DNA of 64,000 bases from positions 62,001 to 126,000 of the forward strand of contig UQDC01000004.1 of NCBI GenBank assembly GCA_900539755.1. Direction: 5' to 3'. The notes under the pieces are model-generated. The model was given only the letters and a program-made list of their open reading frames with translations. It was not told the origin of the DNA and did no database searches. A program made the translations under genes and the position numbers. This DNA comes from an uncultured Alistipes sp. (lineage in GTDB: Bacteria; Bacteroidota; Bacteroidia; Bacteroidales; Rikenellaceae). This document shows positions 40,507 to 48,781 of this stretch, piece after piece; within the stretch, counting starts at the first letter, position 1, and the number at the start of each line of letters is the position of its first letter.

Positions 40507-42363
40507 TTATTGTTTTGGAATGACGGTCACTTCTCGCGACTTGTCATTGAACCACGAACATAAGGGCGAATTGGTCAACATGATACCCGCTTCATATTTT
40601 TTGTTCTGGGTTAATGACGGAACAACTGTTTGGGCTTGTAAGGTGAGCGTGCCATTGGGTTGAAGTGTGCCGCTGTTTCCCAACTGTACAGGAATGATCT
40701 GTACCGGAGTGGCTACTCGTCTCCATACCATATTGACCGTTACCGGCCAGATGCACTGCCGTATCAACGCAGAATCAGCTACTGTTGTCGCAGTATCCTT
40801 CGCAGTTGAATCAGCATTCAGAACGGTAGATGGAGTTGAAATATTGTTTGCAATCAAAGCCATTGCGTTGTGCTGATTGAATGCCATTGTCGAGTCGGAT
40901 AATGTGACGCTATCGCCGAATCCATAATAATAAGGGTAGGGATTGCGGAGGGTCAGCGTAAGGTGTAGTGTGTCGCCCGGAGTGACCTGTTCCGGAATCC
41001 CTTCTGTTGTGATGGCGATTTTACGAACCGGAATAAATGGATCGATCTCTACGTAACGGAAAGTTTTGCCGTTTGCTAATTGAAGTTCCGAAGCTCCAGA
41101 TGTCTGCTCATTTACCTCTGCCAAAATGCTCTGACCTGCCATCTGGGTGTCGGTGGCGAGCAGTTGGTAGTGACTGGTACGGTAGCTGACAACCGGTTGC
41201 GCATAGCCAGTTCCACCGGTATAAAAATGGTATTTGGCTGCAGCTGTGTATTTTCCGTCAAAAATGATGGGACGGCCGTCTGCCAGTTTAGCCAACTGAC
41301 CGTAACTGGTTGTATTATCGAAAACCTGGAATTTGATTCCCAGTGGGTTAAAGATCATCTCTATGCGTGTCAGTGCAACCAGAGCAATCGTAATGCTGCA
41401 AACCCAGATGGTGTAGCGTTGTAGTTTATCGCTTTGTCGGATGTAGTAGAATAGTAAAGCAATAATACCGAATGTGGCCGGAATTTCCCATTGAGGTTGT
41501 ACATAACCACGTACGGTTGAGGAGAGAAAAAAGAGAATGAACGCAGCGGAAATACAACTCAATGCCCGATCGACAGGGCGAGTTGCTCTGTGTTTCCACC
41601 AGGCAACCAAAAATATCGGGAACAGAAATGGATTGAAAATCGCAAACAGATTCAGCAGATACTCGGTGACGAAATTGAATTGAAAGTCGCGATTCCGACC
41701 AACGAGATGGTACCGGAAAGAAACCCAATCATGTGCGGATTGCCACCATAGGTGCGGAATGATTAAGATTACTGCTACCAAGCAAGCTACATAAAACTTT
41801 GGATTTTTCAGCAGCTTGAGGTTTGACAGAATGGTGAACAGAAAAACCAGTGCTCCATGGTATTTGCTGTATGCAAGTGCAGCTAAACAGATTCCCATTA
41901 ACAGAGCAGAGGTCCAGTTGTTTTTCTCGGTAAAAGTTTTGTAGCACCATAAAAAGAGTGCAGTAAAAAGCATCAGCGGGCCGTCTGGTACGGCAATAAA
42001 GCCGTACAGTTGCAAGATTGGCATTGCAGCTGAGATCAGCAGGAATAGTGCGCCGTCGCGTACGGTTGGTGCTTCGGGGCGGATGATTCGCCATAGTGCA
42101 TACAGGTAGATCGGTTGCAACAAGGTGAAAAAGAAGCGTACCCCAAACTCTCCTCCGAGAAAACCGCCCAAATAGACCAATAGGGCTGTTACAGGAGGGT
42201 GATCAAAATAACCCCAGTCGAGCCGTTGGGCGAACATGTGGTAATAGGCTTCATCGTCGGCCAGTTCAGTGAAACCAGCTTGAATGAGATTGATCATCCA
42301 CCACAGACCTACACCCAGCCAAATCAGCAGTTCGGGATTTTTGATTTTGCGCAACAGATTCAT
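40507..42363 (-). CDS. membrane glycosyltransferase, GT39/ArnT-like
   Basis: This 618-residue integral membrane glycosyltransferase of the PMT/ArnT superfamily uses polyprenyl-phosphate sugars. The first periplasmic loop has ELADDEAYYHMFAQRLDWGYFDHPPV with the family acidic pair. About 11 hydrophobic segments fill residues 10-345, including LLLISAAMPILQLYGFIAVPDGPLMLFTALFLW and ALAYSKYHGALVFLFT. The C-terminal 260 residues form a soluble, Thr-rich, probably periplasmic domain ending VTVIPKQ. The acceptor (lipid A, glycan or protein) cannot be read. It leads a three-gene operon with gtrA and an acetyltransferase, from a TATCTTTG box 22 bases upstream. Confidence 0.9.
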   Translation of the reverse strand: MNLLRKIKNPELLIWLGVGLWWMINLIQAGFTELADDEAYYHMFAQRLDWGYFDHPPVTALLVYLGGFLGGEFGVRFFFTLLQPIYLYALWRIIRPEAPTVRDGALFLLISAAMPILQLYGFIAVPDGPLMLFTALFLWCYKTFTEKNNWTSALLMGICLAALAYSKYHGALVFLFTILSNLKLLKNPKFYVACLVAVILIIPHLWWQSAHDWVSFRYHLVGRNRDFQFNFVTEYLLNLFAIFNPFLFPIFLVAWWKHRATRPVDRALSCISAAFILFFLSSTVRGYVQPQWEIPATFGIIALLFYYIRQSDKLQRYTIWVCSITIALVALTRIEMIFNPLGIKFQVFDNTTSYGQLAKLADGRPIIFDGKYTAAAKYHFYTGGTGYAQPVVSYRTSHYQLLATDTQMAGQSILAEVNEQTSGASELQLANGKTFRYVEIDPFIPVRKIAITTEGIPEQVTPGDTLHLTLTLRNPYPYYYGFGDSVTLSDSTMAFNQHNAMALIANNISTPSTVLNADSTAKDTATTVADSALIRQCIWPVTVNMVWRRVATPVQIIPVQLGNSGTLQPNGTLTLQAQTVVPSLTQNKKYEAGIMLTNSPLCSWFNDKSREVTVIPKQ

Positions 42364-42385
42364 GTAACAACTTTTTTACCGTTAG

Positions 42386-42393
42386 CAAAGATA
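42386..42393 (-). promoter_or_regulatory. -7 promoter box of the GT39 operon
   Basis: The minus strand reads TATCTTTG, 22 bases before the ATG. It lies inside the T-run of the upstream gene's terminator, so the two signals overlap. Confidence 0.6.
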
Positions 42394-42403
42394 GTAAAAA
42401 ACA

Positions 42404-42434
42404 AAAGACTGCCGCGTAATGAACGGCAGTCTTT
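42404..42434 (-). terminator. terminator after the alpha-oxoamine synthase gene
   Basis: AAAGACTGCCG / CGGCAGTCTTT with a 9-base loop. On the minus strand it runs into TTTTGTTTTTT. Confidence 0.85.
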
Positions 42435-42483
42435 GAAATGTGATCTCATGCAGCAATTGTTGCATGAACGTAATATGCTTCGA

Positions 42484-43734
42484 CTATTTGTCTGACATGT
42501 CTGGAATAGGCTTTTTGTAATCGCCGTTGAGCAGTTTCTTGTGGCACTTCTCGAAGCAGTCGAGGGTATAGTTGACATCTTCGAGTGTGTGAACTGCAGT
42601 CGGGATGATACGCAAAATAATTTCACCACGCGGAATAACCGGGTAAACGACAACCGAACAGAACAGGTTGTAATTTTCACGCAAATCTACGACAATGTTG
42701 CAGGCCTCTTCTACACCACCTTTCATATATACTGGGGTAACAGGAGAGAGTGTTCCTCCGATATCGAAACCACGTTCGCGGAAACCGCTCTGCAATGCAC
42801 GAACGATCGTCCACAGTTTTTCCTGATATTCGGGGTGGTTGCGAATCAAATCGAGACGTTTGAGTGCGCCCATAACCATAGGCATCGGCAGCGCCTTGGC
42901 GTAGGTCTGAGAACGCATGTTGTAACGGAGGTAGTCAATGATGTATTTTTCAGAAGAGACAAATGCTCCGATACCAGCCATTGATTTAGCAAAGGTGTTG
43001 AACAGAACATCCACACCGTCGGTAACACCGAAGTGGCTGGCAGTACCACGACCACCTTCACCCATTGTACCGAAACCGTGTGCATCATCTACCAACAGAC
43101 GGAAGTTGAAATCCTTTTTCATGGCTACGATTTCGTCGAGTTTACCGAGGTCGCCTTTCATACCGAATACACCCTCCGTGATGACCAGGATGCCTCCACC
43201 TGTTTCGGCAGCCATTTTGGTTGCATGCTCGAGTTGTTTACGGCAAGCAGCCATGTCGTTGTGCGGGAACACGAAACGTTTACCGGTGTGCAGACGCAGA
43301 CCGTCGATAATGCAGGCATGTGCTTCGGAGTCATATACAACTACGTCACGACGGGTCAACAGGCAGTCGATGATTGAGACCATACCCTGATAACCGTAGT
43401 TGAGCAGGAATGCATCGGGCTTGCCAACGAAAGCTGCCAACTCACGTTCGAGTTGTTCGTGCCATTTGGTTTGACCGCTCATCATACGGGCACCCATCGG
43501 GGCTGCCATACCATATTTTGCAGCGGCTTCAGCATCAGCCTTGCGAACTTCAGGATGGTTGGCCAGACCTAAATAGTTGTTCAAACTCCAGTTCAGCACT
43601 TCCCGTCCACGGAACATCATTCTCGGGCCAATCTCACCTTCAAGTTTTGGGAAAGAGTAGTAGCCATGACTCAATTTTTGGTATTGGCCAATTGGGCCAC
43701 CGGCATTCTCATGTATGCGTTCAAAAATATCCAC
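42484..43734 (-). CDS. alpha-oxoamine synthase family PLP enzyme (Kbl/SPT/CFAT-like)
   Basis: Such enzymes condense an amino acid with an acyl thioester and release CO2. The 416-residue protein has the family blocks NWSLNNYLGLANHPEV, GARMMSGQTKWHEQLE, VVYDSEAHACIIDGLRL, LVDDAHGFGTMGEGGRGT and the PLP lysine in FNTFAKSMAGIGAFVSS. It differs from typical Kbl, which reads GRPYLFSN near the lysine, by YNMRSQTYAKALPMPMV. Possible roles are 2-amino-3-ketobutyrate-CoA ligase, serine palmitoyltransferase, or the cysteate acyltransferase of sulfonolipid synthesis, which is known in this phylum; sequence alone does not decide. It has its own promoter and terminator. Confidence 0.85.
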   Translation of the reverse strand: MDIFERIHENAGGPIGQYQKLSHGYYSFPKLEGEIGPRMMFRGREVLNWSLNNYLGLANHPEVRKADAEAAAKYGMAAPMGARMMSGQTKWHEQLERELAAFVGKPDAFLLNYGYQGMVSIIDCLLTRRDVVVYDSEAHACIIDGLRLHTGKRFVFPHNDMAACRKQLEHATKMAAETGGGILVITEGVFGMKGDLGKLDEIVAMKKDFNFRLLVDDAHGFGTMGEGGRGTASHFGVTDGVDVLFNTFAKSMAGIGAFVSSEKYIIDYLRYNMRSQTYAKALPMPMVMGALKRLDLIRNHPEYQEKLWTIVRALQSGFRERGFDIGGTLSPVTPVYMKGGVEEACNIVVDLRENYNLFCSVVVYPVIPRGEIILRIIPTAVHTLEDVNYTLDCFEKCHKKLLNGDYKKPIPDMSDK

Positions 43735-43764
43735 AACAGTAGTTATTAATAAGGTTAAATTAAT

Positions 43765-43787
43765 TCAATTTAGAATTCCTAAATTGA
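43765..43787. repeat. 9-bp inverted repeat in the alpha-oxoamine synthase leader
   Basis: TCAATTTAG / CTAAATTGA with a 5-base loop, about 31 bases upstream of the minus-strand ATG and inside the predicted leader. It could be a leader hairpin or a repressor half-site pair. Confidence 0.65.
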
Positions 43788-43825
43788 GACTCAGATGAAG
43801 AGTCTCTTGAAAATTTCTAATCACG

Positions 43826-43833
43826 CAAATGTA
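43826..43833 (-). promoter_or_regulatory. -7 promoter box of the alpha-oxoamine synthase gene
   Basis: The minus strand reads TACATTTG, matching TAnnTTTG; the implied leader is about 85 bases, long enough to contain the inverted repeat. Confidence 0.5.
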
Positions 43834-44025
43834 TGTAATTTTTCGGCTCAGTGTGGTGTTTGTGCTGAGATGAAAAGCCCTGAAATAGTAAAATACGTCT
43901 TTATACTTACTGCGTGCGCAAGGTTCAAATTTCTTTTATTCTCAAGGGCGATGTGGAAAAGTGTAAAAAAGATACTTTTTTCTACATAAAAACAATATAT
44001 GTTTTTTCAACTCGTTAAAAATACA

Positions 44026-44033
44026 TAACTTTG
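44026..44033 (+). promoter_or_regulatory. -7 promoter box of the bamD-rpoZ-coaBC-recN operon
   Basis: TAACTTTG followed by CCC, 60 bases before the bamD ATG. Confidence 0.6.
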
Positions 44034-44093
44034 CCCAATCCTTGATTGTAGGGCTCTCCTTACTGTTTGTGGATCCGGCTTAAAGCATTGTAG

Positions 44094-45128
44094 ATGAAGA
44101 TGAAACACCTTTATTGTAAATATCTTGTTTTATTGGCGGCGTTAGGGTCGGTATCGTGCAGCGCGTTTAATAAGTTGCTGAAGAGCGACGACAACGATAA
44201 AAAATATACTCGAGCCATCGAGTATTACAATGAGGGTAAATATGACAAGTGCGCCTTATTGATGGAGAGCTTGAATCAGATTTTTGCCGGTACGGAAAGA
44301 GCTGATACTCTAGCTTATTATTATGGCGCTGCGCTTTATAAAGATGGTGATTTTGTAACCAGTGGTAAAGTTTTTGATGCTTTTCGCCGAACATATTCAC
44401 GTAGTCCGTTTGTAGAGGATGCGGAATATATGTATGCAAAGGGGTTGTATTATTCGTCACCTTCATCGAGAAGAGATCAAACTACGACAAGTCAAGCTAT
44501 TGTTGCGATTGATGAATATTTGAATCGCTACCCTAATAGTTCCAAAAAGGAGTCGCTGCAAGAATGTATTAATGATTTGCAGCAACGGATTTATGACAAA
44601 GCGATGGAAAACGCTAAATTGTATTACGATATTGGATATTACAATTCGGCAATTGTTGCGTTGCGTAATGCTATTAATACGTATCCCGAAAGTAATCACC
44701 GTGAGTTGCTCTCATATTTAATAGTTCGTTCACACTATTTATATGCTAAGAATAGTGTTGAGACCAAACAACGGCAGCGCTATATGGATATGCAGGATGC
44801 TTATTACAGCTTTGTAGCAGAGTATCCGGAAAGTGCATATCGTAAAGAGGCGGATAAAATGCAGGCTGATTCAAAAAAATTCCTTGATAAGTTTAGTGCA
44901 AAAGAGGCTGCGAAAGAGAAAGCTAAAGAAACGGCAGAGGCTCATAAAAAAGCTAAATCGGGGAAACATGTGATTGATGATGTTGATCCAGACAATGCTC
45001 CGGAATTAAAACCTGTTCAATCCCAAAAAATATCTCCAGATGGGATTTTGAATCCACGCAAATTGAGAAAAAGTAATGAATTAAAACTTGAAAACAGCAC
45101 CATACAAAATGGAACTCAAAAAAAGTAA
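44094..45128 (+). CDS. bamD: outer membrane assembly lipoprotein BamD
   Basis: BamD is the essential TPR lipoprotein of the BAM complex that inserts beta-barrels into the outer membrane. The 344-residue precursor has a lipobox LGSVSC with lipidated Cys22. TPR-like helical pairs follow (YTRAIEYYNEGKYDKCALLMESLNQIF, ALYKDGDFVTSGKVFDAFRRTYSRSPFVEDAEYMYAKGLYY, AIVAIDEYLNRYPNS, NSAIVALRNAINTYPES). The C-terminus is a Lys/Glu/Ala-rich charged stretch and a basic tail absent from E. coli BamD. Its last 20 bases overlap rpoZ. Confidence 0.93.
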   Translation: MKMKHLYCKYLVLLAALGSVSCSAFNKLLKSDDNDKKYTRAIEYYNEGKYDKCALLMESLNQIFAGTERADTLAYYYGAALYKDGDFVTSGKVFDAFRRTYSRSPFVEDAEYMYAKGLYYSSPSSRRDQTTTSQAIVAIDEYLNRYPNSSKKESLQECINDLQQRIYDKAMENAKLYYDIGYYNSAIVALRNAINTYPESNHRELLSYLIVRSHYLYAKNSVETKQRQRYMDMQDAYYSFVAEYPESAYRKEADKMQADSKKFLDKFSAKEAAKEKAKETAEAHKKAKSGKHVIDDVDPDNAPELKPVQSQKISPDGILNPRKLRKSNELKLENSTIQNGTQKK

Positions 45129-45441
45129 CATTCCCAACAACACCATTACCCGTAAATTGACTGATCTGGATGCTAAGACGGGTAATATCTATGAATCGGT
45201 TGTGATTATTTCAAAACGGGCCAATCAGGTTGCCAGTGAAATTAAACAAGAGTTGAATCGTAAGTTGGCCGATTTCTCTAGTGCGAGCGATTCGTTGGAG
45301 GAGACTTTCGAAAATCGTGAGCAGATTGAGATTTCTAAGTATTACGAGAAATTGCCGAAACCAGCTATTATTGCTACTGAGGAGTTCCTCGCTGGCAAGG
45401 TGTATTATCGTGAGAGTGATGCAGAAGCTCAAACGAAATAA
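45109..45441 (+). CDS. rpoZ: RNA polymerase omega subunit, Bacteroidota type
   Basis: Omega assists assembly of beta-prime in RNA polymerase. The 110-residue protein shows the phylum's form: NTITRKLTDLDAKTGNIYESVVIISKRANQVASEIKQELNRKL, then ENREQIEISKYYEKLPKPAIIATEEFLAGKVYYR. The start is the ATG at 45109 (MELKKSN), inside the last codons of bamD in another frame; the overlap of 20 bases suggests coupled translation. An earlier in-frame start at 45088 would overlap more. The next gene, coaBC, starts 33 bases after the stop, where many relatives carry a small extra membrane-protein gene. Confidence 0.92.
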   Translation: MELKKSNIPNNTITRKLTDLDAKTGNIYESVVIISKRANQVASEIKQELNRKLADFSSASDSLEETFENREQIEISKYYEKLPKPAIIATEEFLAGKVYYRESDAEAQTK

Positions 45442-45474
45442 GAATTTATTTGAAATCGAAATAATACCTGCGGT

Positions 45475-46776
45475 ATGCTTGCAGGAAAGAGAATAATCGT
45501 CGGAGTGACAGGAAGTATCGCAGCCTACAAGGCTGCGATACTCGTCAGATTACTAGTCAAAGCAGGTGCCGAGGTACGTGTGCTGATGACCCCATTGGCC
45601 AAAGAGTTTATCACTCCGCTCACAATGGCCACATTGAGTAAACATCCGATTCTGGTTGAGTTTTTCAATCCTGAAAACGGAGAATGGAATTCTCATGTAA
45701 GTTTGGGTGTGTGGGCGGATGCTTATGTGATTGCGCCGGCTACAGCCAATACTATCGCGAAAATGGCAAATGGTATAGCTGACAACCTTTTGCTTACCAC
45801 CTATTTATCGGCACGTTGTCCGGTTTTTGTAGCTCCGGCTATGGATCTGGATATGTTTGTTCATCCCGCTACACAATCCAATTTGGAGACTTTGCGCCGG
45901 AACGGAGACCATATTATTGAACCTGAGACCGGTGAATTAGCCAGTGGATTGGAGGGTAAAGGTCGCATGGAGGAACCAGAACGTATTGTGTCTGTATTGG
46001 ATAACTTTTTTGCTAAAGAGGTTGATGACGCAGATGTATGCCAAGATAGTGATCGGAATAGTGCGGCAAGCGATCATACAGATGGTTCTGAGGCCTCAGA
46101 TTCTTTCGCTCCGCAGGCATATTTGCCTTTAAAAGGGCGTAAACTGATGGTGACTGCTGGACCTACGATTGAACCGATTGATCCGGTACGTTATATATCG
46201 AATCACTCGTCAGGTAAAATGGGATATGCATTGGCCGAAGAGTTGAGTCGTAGAGGAGCTGAAGTAGTTCTGATTAGCGGAAAAACTGCGTTAGAGACCC
46301 CGCAAGGAGTAAAGCGCGTGGATGTATTGACGGCCGAGGAGATGTATCAGACAGCGCTAACTTGGTTCCCAGAGTGTGACGGTGCTGTTATGTGTGCTGC
46401 CGTGGCGGATTATACACCTGTCGAGGTGGCAGATACCAAGATTAAAAAACAGGATGGAGAGTGGACATTGACTCTGCATCAAACTCATGATATTGCAGCT
46501 GAATTAGGGCGGATTAAAGTGGATCGGCTGTTGGTTGGCTTTGCATTGGAAACCGATCATGAACAGGAAAATGCTGCTAAGAAATTGCAGAAAAAAAATC
46601 TGGATTTCATCGTTCTAAATTCGTTGGCAGAAGCTGGAACCGGTTTCGGAGTCGATACAAACCGTATTACGATTATTGATCGTGAAGGAGATAAACGGGT
46701 ATTCGGTTTGAAATCGAAACGGGAAGTTGCGTGCGATATTGTCGATGAGATTGAACGACGTCTGAACGAGAAATAA
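45475..46776 (+). CDS. coaBC: bifunctional phosphopantothenoylcysteine synthetase/decarboxylase
   Basis: CoaBC makes 4'-phosphopantetheine from phosphopantothenate and cysteine in CoA synthesis. The flavoprotein CoaC half (residues 1-180) has GKRIIVGVTGSIAAYKAA, NSHVSLGVWADAYVIAPATANTIAKMANGIADNLL and APAMDLDMFVHPATQ. A low-complexity acidic linker (about 182-215, VDDADVCQDSDRNSAASDHTDGSE) leads to the CoaB half with GRKLMVTAGPTIEPIDPVRYISNHSSGKMGYALAEEL, CAAVADYTP, and the CTP-site KIKK segment. The length of 433 is slightly above the usual 400 because of the linker. Third gene of the bamD operon. Confidence 0.95.
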   Translation: MLAGKRIIVGVTGSIAAYKAAILVRLLVKAGAEVRVLMTPLAKEFITPLTMATLSKHPILVEFFNPENGEWNSHVSLGVWADAYVIAPATANTIAKMANGIADNLLLTTYLSARCPVFVAPAMDLDMFVHPATQSNLETLRRNGDHIIEPETGELASGLEGKGRMEEPERIVSVLDNFFAKEVDDADVCQDSDRNSAASDHTDGSEASDSFAPQAYLPLKGRKLMVTAGPTIEPIDPVRYISNHSSGKMGYALAEELSRRGAEVVLISGKTALETPQGVKRVDVLTAEEMYQTALTWFPECDGAVMCAAVADYTPVEVADTKIKKQDGEWTLTLHQTHDIAAELGRIKVDRLLVGFALETDHEQENAAKKLQKKNLDFIVLNSLAEAGTGFGVDTNRITIIDREGDKRVFGLKSKREVACDIVDEIERRLNEK

Positions 46777-46800
46777 TTCCAAAATTAGATAGATTGCGCC

Positions 46801-48462
46801 ATGCTCAAGCGATTGTCGGTAGAGAATTATGCATTGATCGATAAGCTCGACATTGAGTTTGCTCCGGGATTGAATATCATTACCGGTGAAACTGGTGCGG
46901 GTAAGTCCATTTTGTTGGGCGCATTAGGATTAATCCTTGGCAATCGAGTAGAGAGCGGCGTGTTGCGTGATCCGCGACGTAATTGTGTAGTCGAGGCTGA
47001 GTTCGATTTGAAGGGTTATCATCTCGAAGAGCTGTTTGATACGTTTGATATTGACTACGAGGAGCCTTGCCTCATTCGCCGAGTGATCACTTCAGCAGGT
47101 AAAAGCCGTGCATATGTAAATGATTTACCTGTGCAATTAACAGCATTGCGGGCGATTGGCGAACGATTAATTGATATTCATTCTCAACATCAAACCTTGT
47201 TGGTTGGAGAAAGCCGTTTCCAAACTACGCTGTTGGATAGTGTTGCTGAGCATCTGCCTTTGATGGAGCAGTATCGTTCCGTATATGCGGAACTGAATGA
47301 AGTAAAACGTCAGCATCAGGATTTGCAACGTGAAGCTGATGCAACCAGCAAGGACCGTGAGTATGTGGCCTATCAGTTGGAGGAGTTGCAGGCGGCCAAT
47401 CTGCACGAAGGTGAACAAGAGGAGTTAGAAACCCTGCTGGAGGAGTTGAGCCATGCGGTTGAGATCAAAGAGATTTTGATGTGGACCTCTCAAATGCTGG
47501 AAGGCGACGACGAGGGGGTACTGACACAGCTTAAGAGCGCTGAACAGTCTATAGGACGATTGCAGTCGGTTTATCCTCAGGCTGAGCAATTTTATCAGCG
47601 TTTGCACAGTGCCCTGTTGGATTTGAAGGATCTTGCTTCTGAGGTCTCAGCAGAGGGGGATCGGATTGAGGCAGACCCGGTACGTCAGGAGCAGACACAG
47701 GAACGTTTGGATTTGATCTACTCGTTACAACAGAAACATAAGACGGATTCTGTATCTGGCCTATTGGCTTTGCAGGCAGAGTATGCGGCAAGGTTAAATG
47801 GTATTGATTCATACGAAGAACGTTTGGCTGAACTTGCGCAAAGGATCGGAGTATTACAGGAGAAAGCCTCTAAATTGGCCGCAGACATTACAAATGGACG
47901 TAAAAACACAGCTCCGAAAATTGAACAATATGTGATGGAGCAGTTGGCACGTTTGGGAATGGCTTCGGCGCAGTTGCAAGTTGATATACATCCGGCTGGC
48001 GAGTTGCAAGCAGATGGGGCAGATGTGATTCGCTTCCTATTTACAGCCAATCGTAATACAGCGTTGCAACCCATTGAAAAGGTAGCCTCGGGTGGTGAAA
48101 TGTCACGTTTGATGTTAGCATTGAAGACTCTTGTGGTAAGCCATATGCAACTCCCGACGATTATCTTCGATGAGATTGACACCGGTGTGTCGGGTGCTAT
48201 TGCCGACAAAATGGGAGAGATCGTGACCGCATTGGGAGCACAGTTGCAGGTGATCAATATTACACATTTGCCGCAGGTTGCATCCAAGGGAGATCACCAT
48301 TTCTTTGTGTACAAGGAGGATACTCCGAATGGAACTCAAACTCGTATTCGTGAACTTACAGCTGATGAGCGGGTAAACGAGATCGCCAAAATGTTGAGTG
48401 GTTCTGCTGTGACTCAGGCTGCTGTTGAGCAGGCTCGTCTATTGTTGGGTCGTAAATCATAG
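46801..48462 (+). CDS. recN: DNA repair protein RecN
   Basis: RecN is an SMC-like ATPase that acts at double-strand breaks. The 553-residue protein has Walker A TGETGAGKSILLGALGL, an early RVITSAGKSRAYVNDLPV, DIHSQHQTLL, long coiled-coil arms (about 155-360) rich in Glu/Gln/Leu, the ABC signature KVASGGEMSRLMLALK, and Walker B PTIIFDEIDTGVSGAIA followed by ITHLPQVASKGDHHF. Last gene of the operon, 25 bases after coaBC. The DUF4835 gene that sits between coaBC and recN in many Bacteroidales is absent. A small hairpin (48494-48511) follows, without a good T-run. Confidence 0.95.
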   Translation: MLKRLSVENYALIDKLDIEFAPGLNIITGETGAGKSILLGALGLILGNRVESGVLRDPRRNCVVEAEFDLKGYHLEELFDTFDIDYEEPCLIRRVITSAGKSRAYVNDLPVQLTALRAIGERLIDIHSQHQTLLVGESRFQTTLLDSVAEHLPLMEQYRSVYAELNEVKRQHQDLQREADATSKDREYVAYQLEELQAANLHEGEQEELETLLEELSHAVEIKEILMWTSQMLEGDDEGVLTQLKSAEQSIGRLQSVYPQAEQFYQRLHSALLDLKDLASEVSAEGDRIEADPVRQEQTQERLDLIYSLQQKHKTDSVSGLLALQAEYAARLNGIDSYEERLAELAQRIGVLQEKASKLAADITNGRKNTAPKIEQYVMEQLARLGMASAQLQVDIHPAGELQADGADVIRFLFTANRNTALQPIEKVASGGEMSRLMLALKTLVVSHMQLPTIIFDEIDTGVSGAIADKMGEIVTALGAQLQVINITHLPQVASKGDHHFFVYKEDTPNGTQTRIRELTADERVNEIAKMLSGSAVTQAAVEQARLLLGRKS

Positions 48463-48781
48463 TTGTTTCTCTCTTCTCTATGATATGTTAATTGCTGATT
48501 TGAAAGTCAGCATATCCTTCATTATTACTTGTCGATCGTTTTTTAGGAGTAAATCGGACACCTTTGTAATCTAAATGAACAAACTGGTAGGGGATAATTC
48601 CTTTTAGCCATCGGATCATTTCTTTTGTGTATTGTTGTTAATATAATTGATTTATAGGTGTTTAATTATTTTATGGTTTGGTTTTGATGTCGTAAATCTC
48701 TTTTTGAATTGCGTCGTTCTTGTCTCTTTTCGAATACATTTGCATATAGCCAAAATTGGTTAAACAGCAACATCATCTATA
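48463..48781. other. 319-base intergenic region before leuA
   Basis: A weak hairpin (GCTGA / TCAGC) lies just after recN; the rest is AT-rich without coding frames. Its right end holds the leuA promoter. The predicted leader of about 35 bases leaves no room for a leucine attenuator or T-box. Confidence 0.5.
48709..48742 (+). promoter_or_regulatory. promoter of leuACD
   Basis: TTG at 48709-48711 and TACATTTG at 48735-48742 (23-base spacer, at the long end of the known range), 40 bases before the leuA ATG. Confidence 0.55.

Larger units (their letters stand above)
43735..44093. other. 359-base divergent control region
   Basis: It holds the leader and promoter of the alpha-oxoamine synthase (minus), an inverted repeat at 43765-43787 in that leader, and the bamD promoter (plus). 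No coding frame is credible. Confidence 0.6.

Noticed and set aside
48743..48781. leucine attenuator or T-box before leuA
   Set aside because: The predicted leader is too short and contains no leader peptide or terminator stem.
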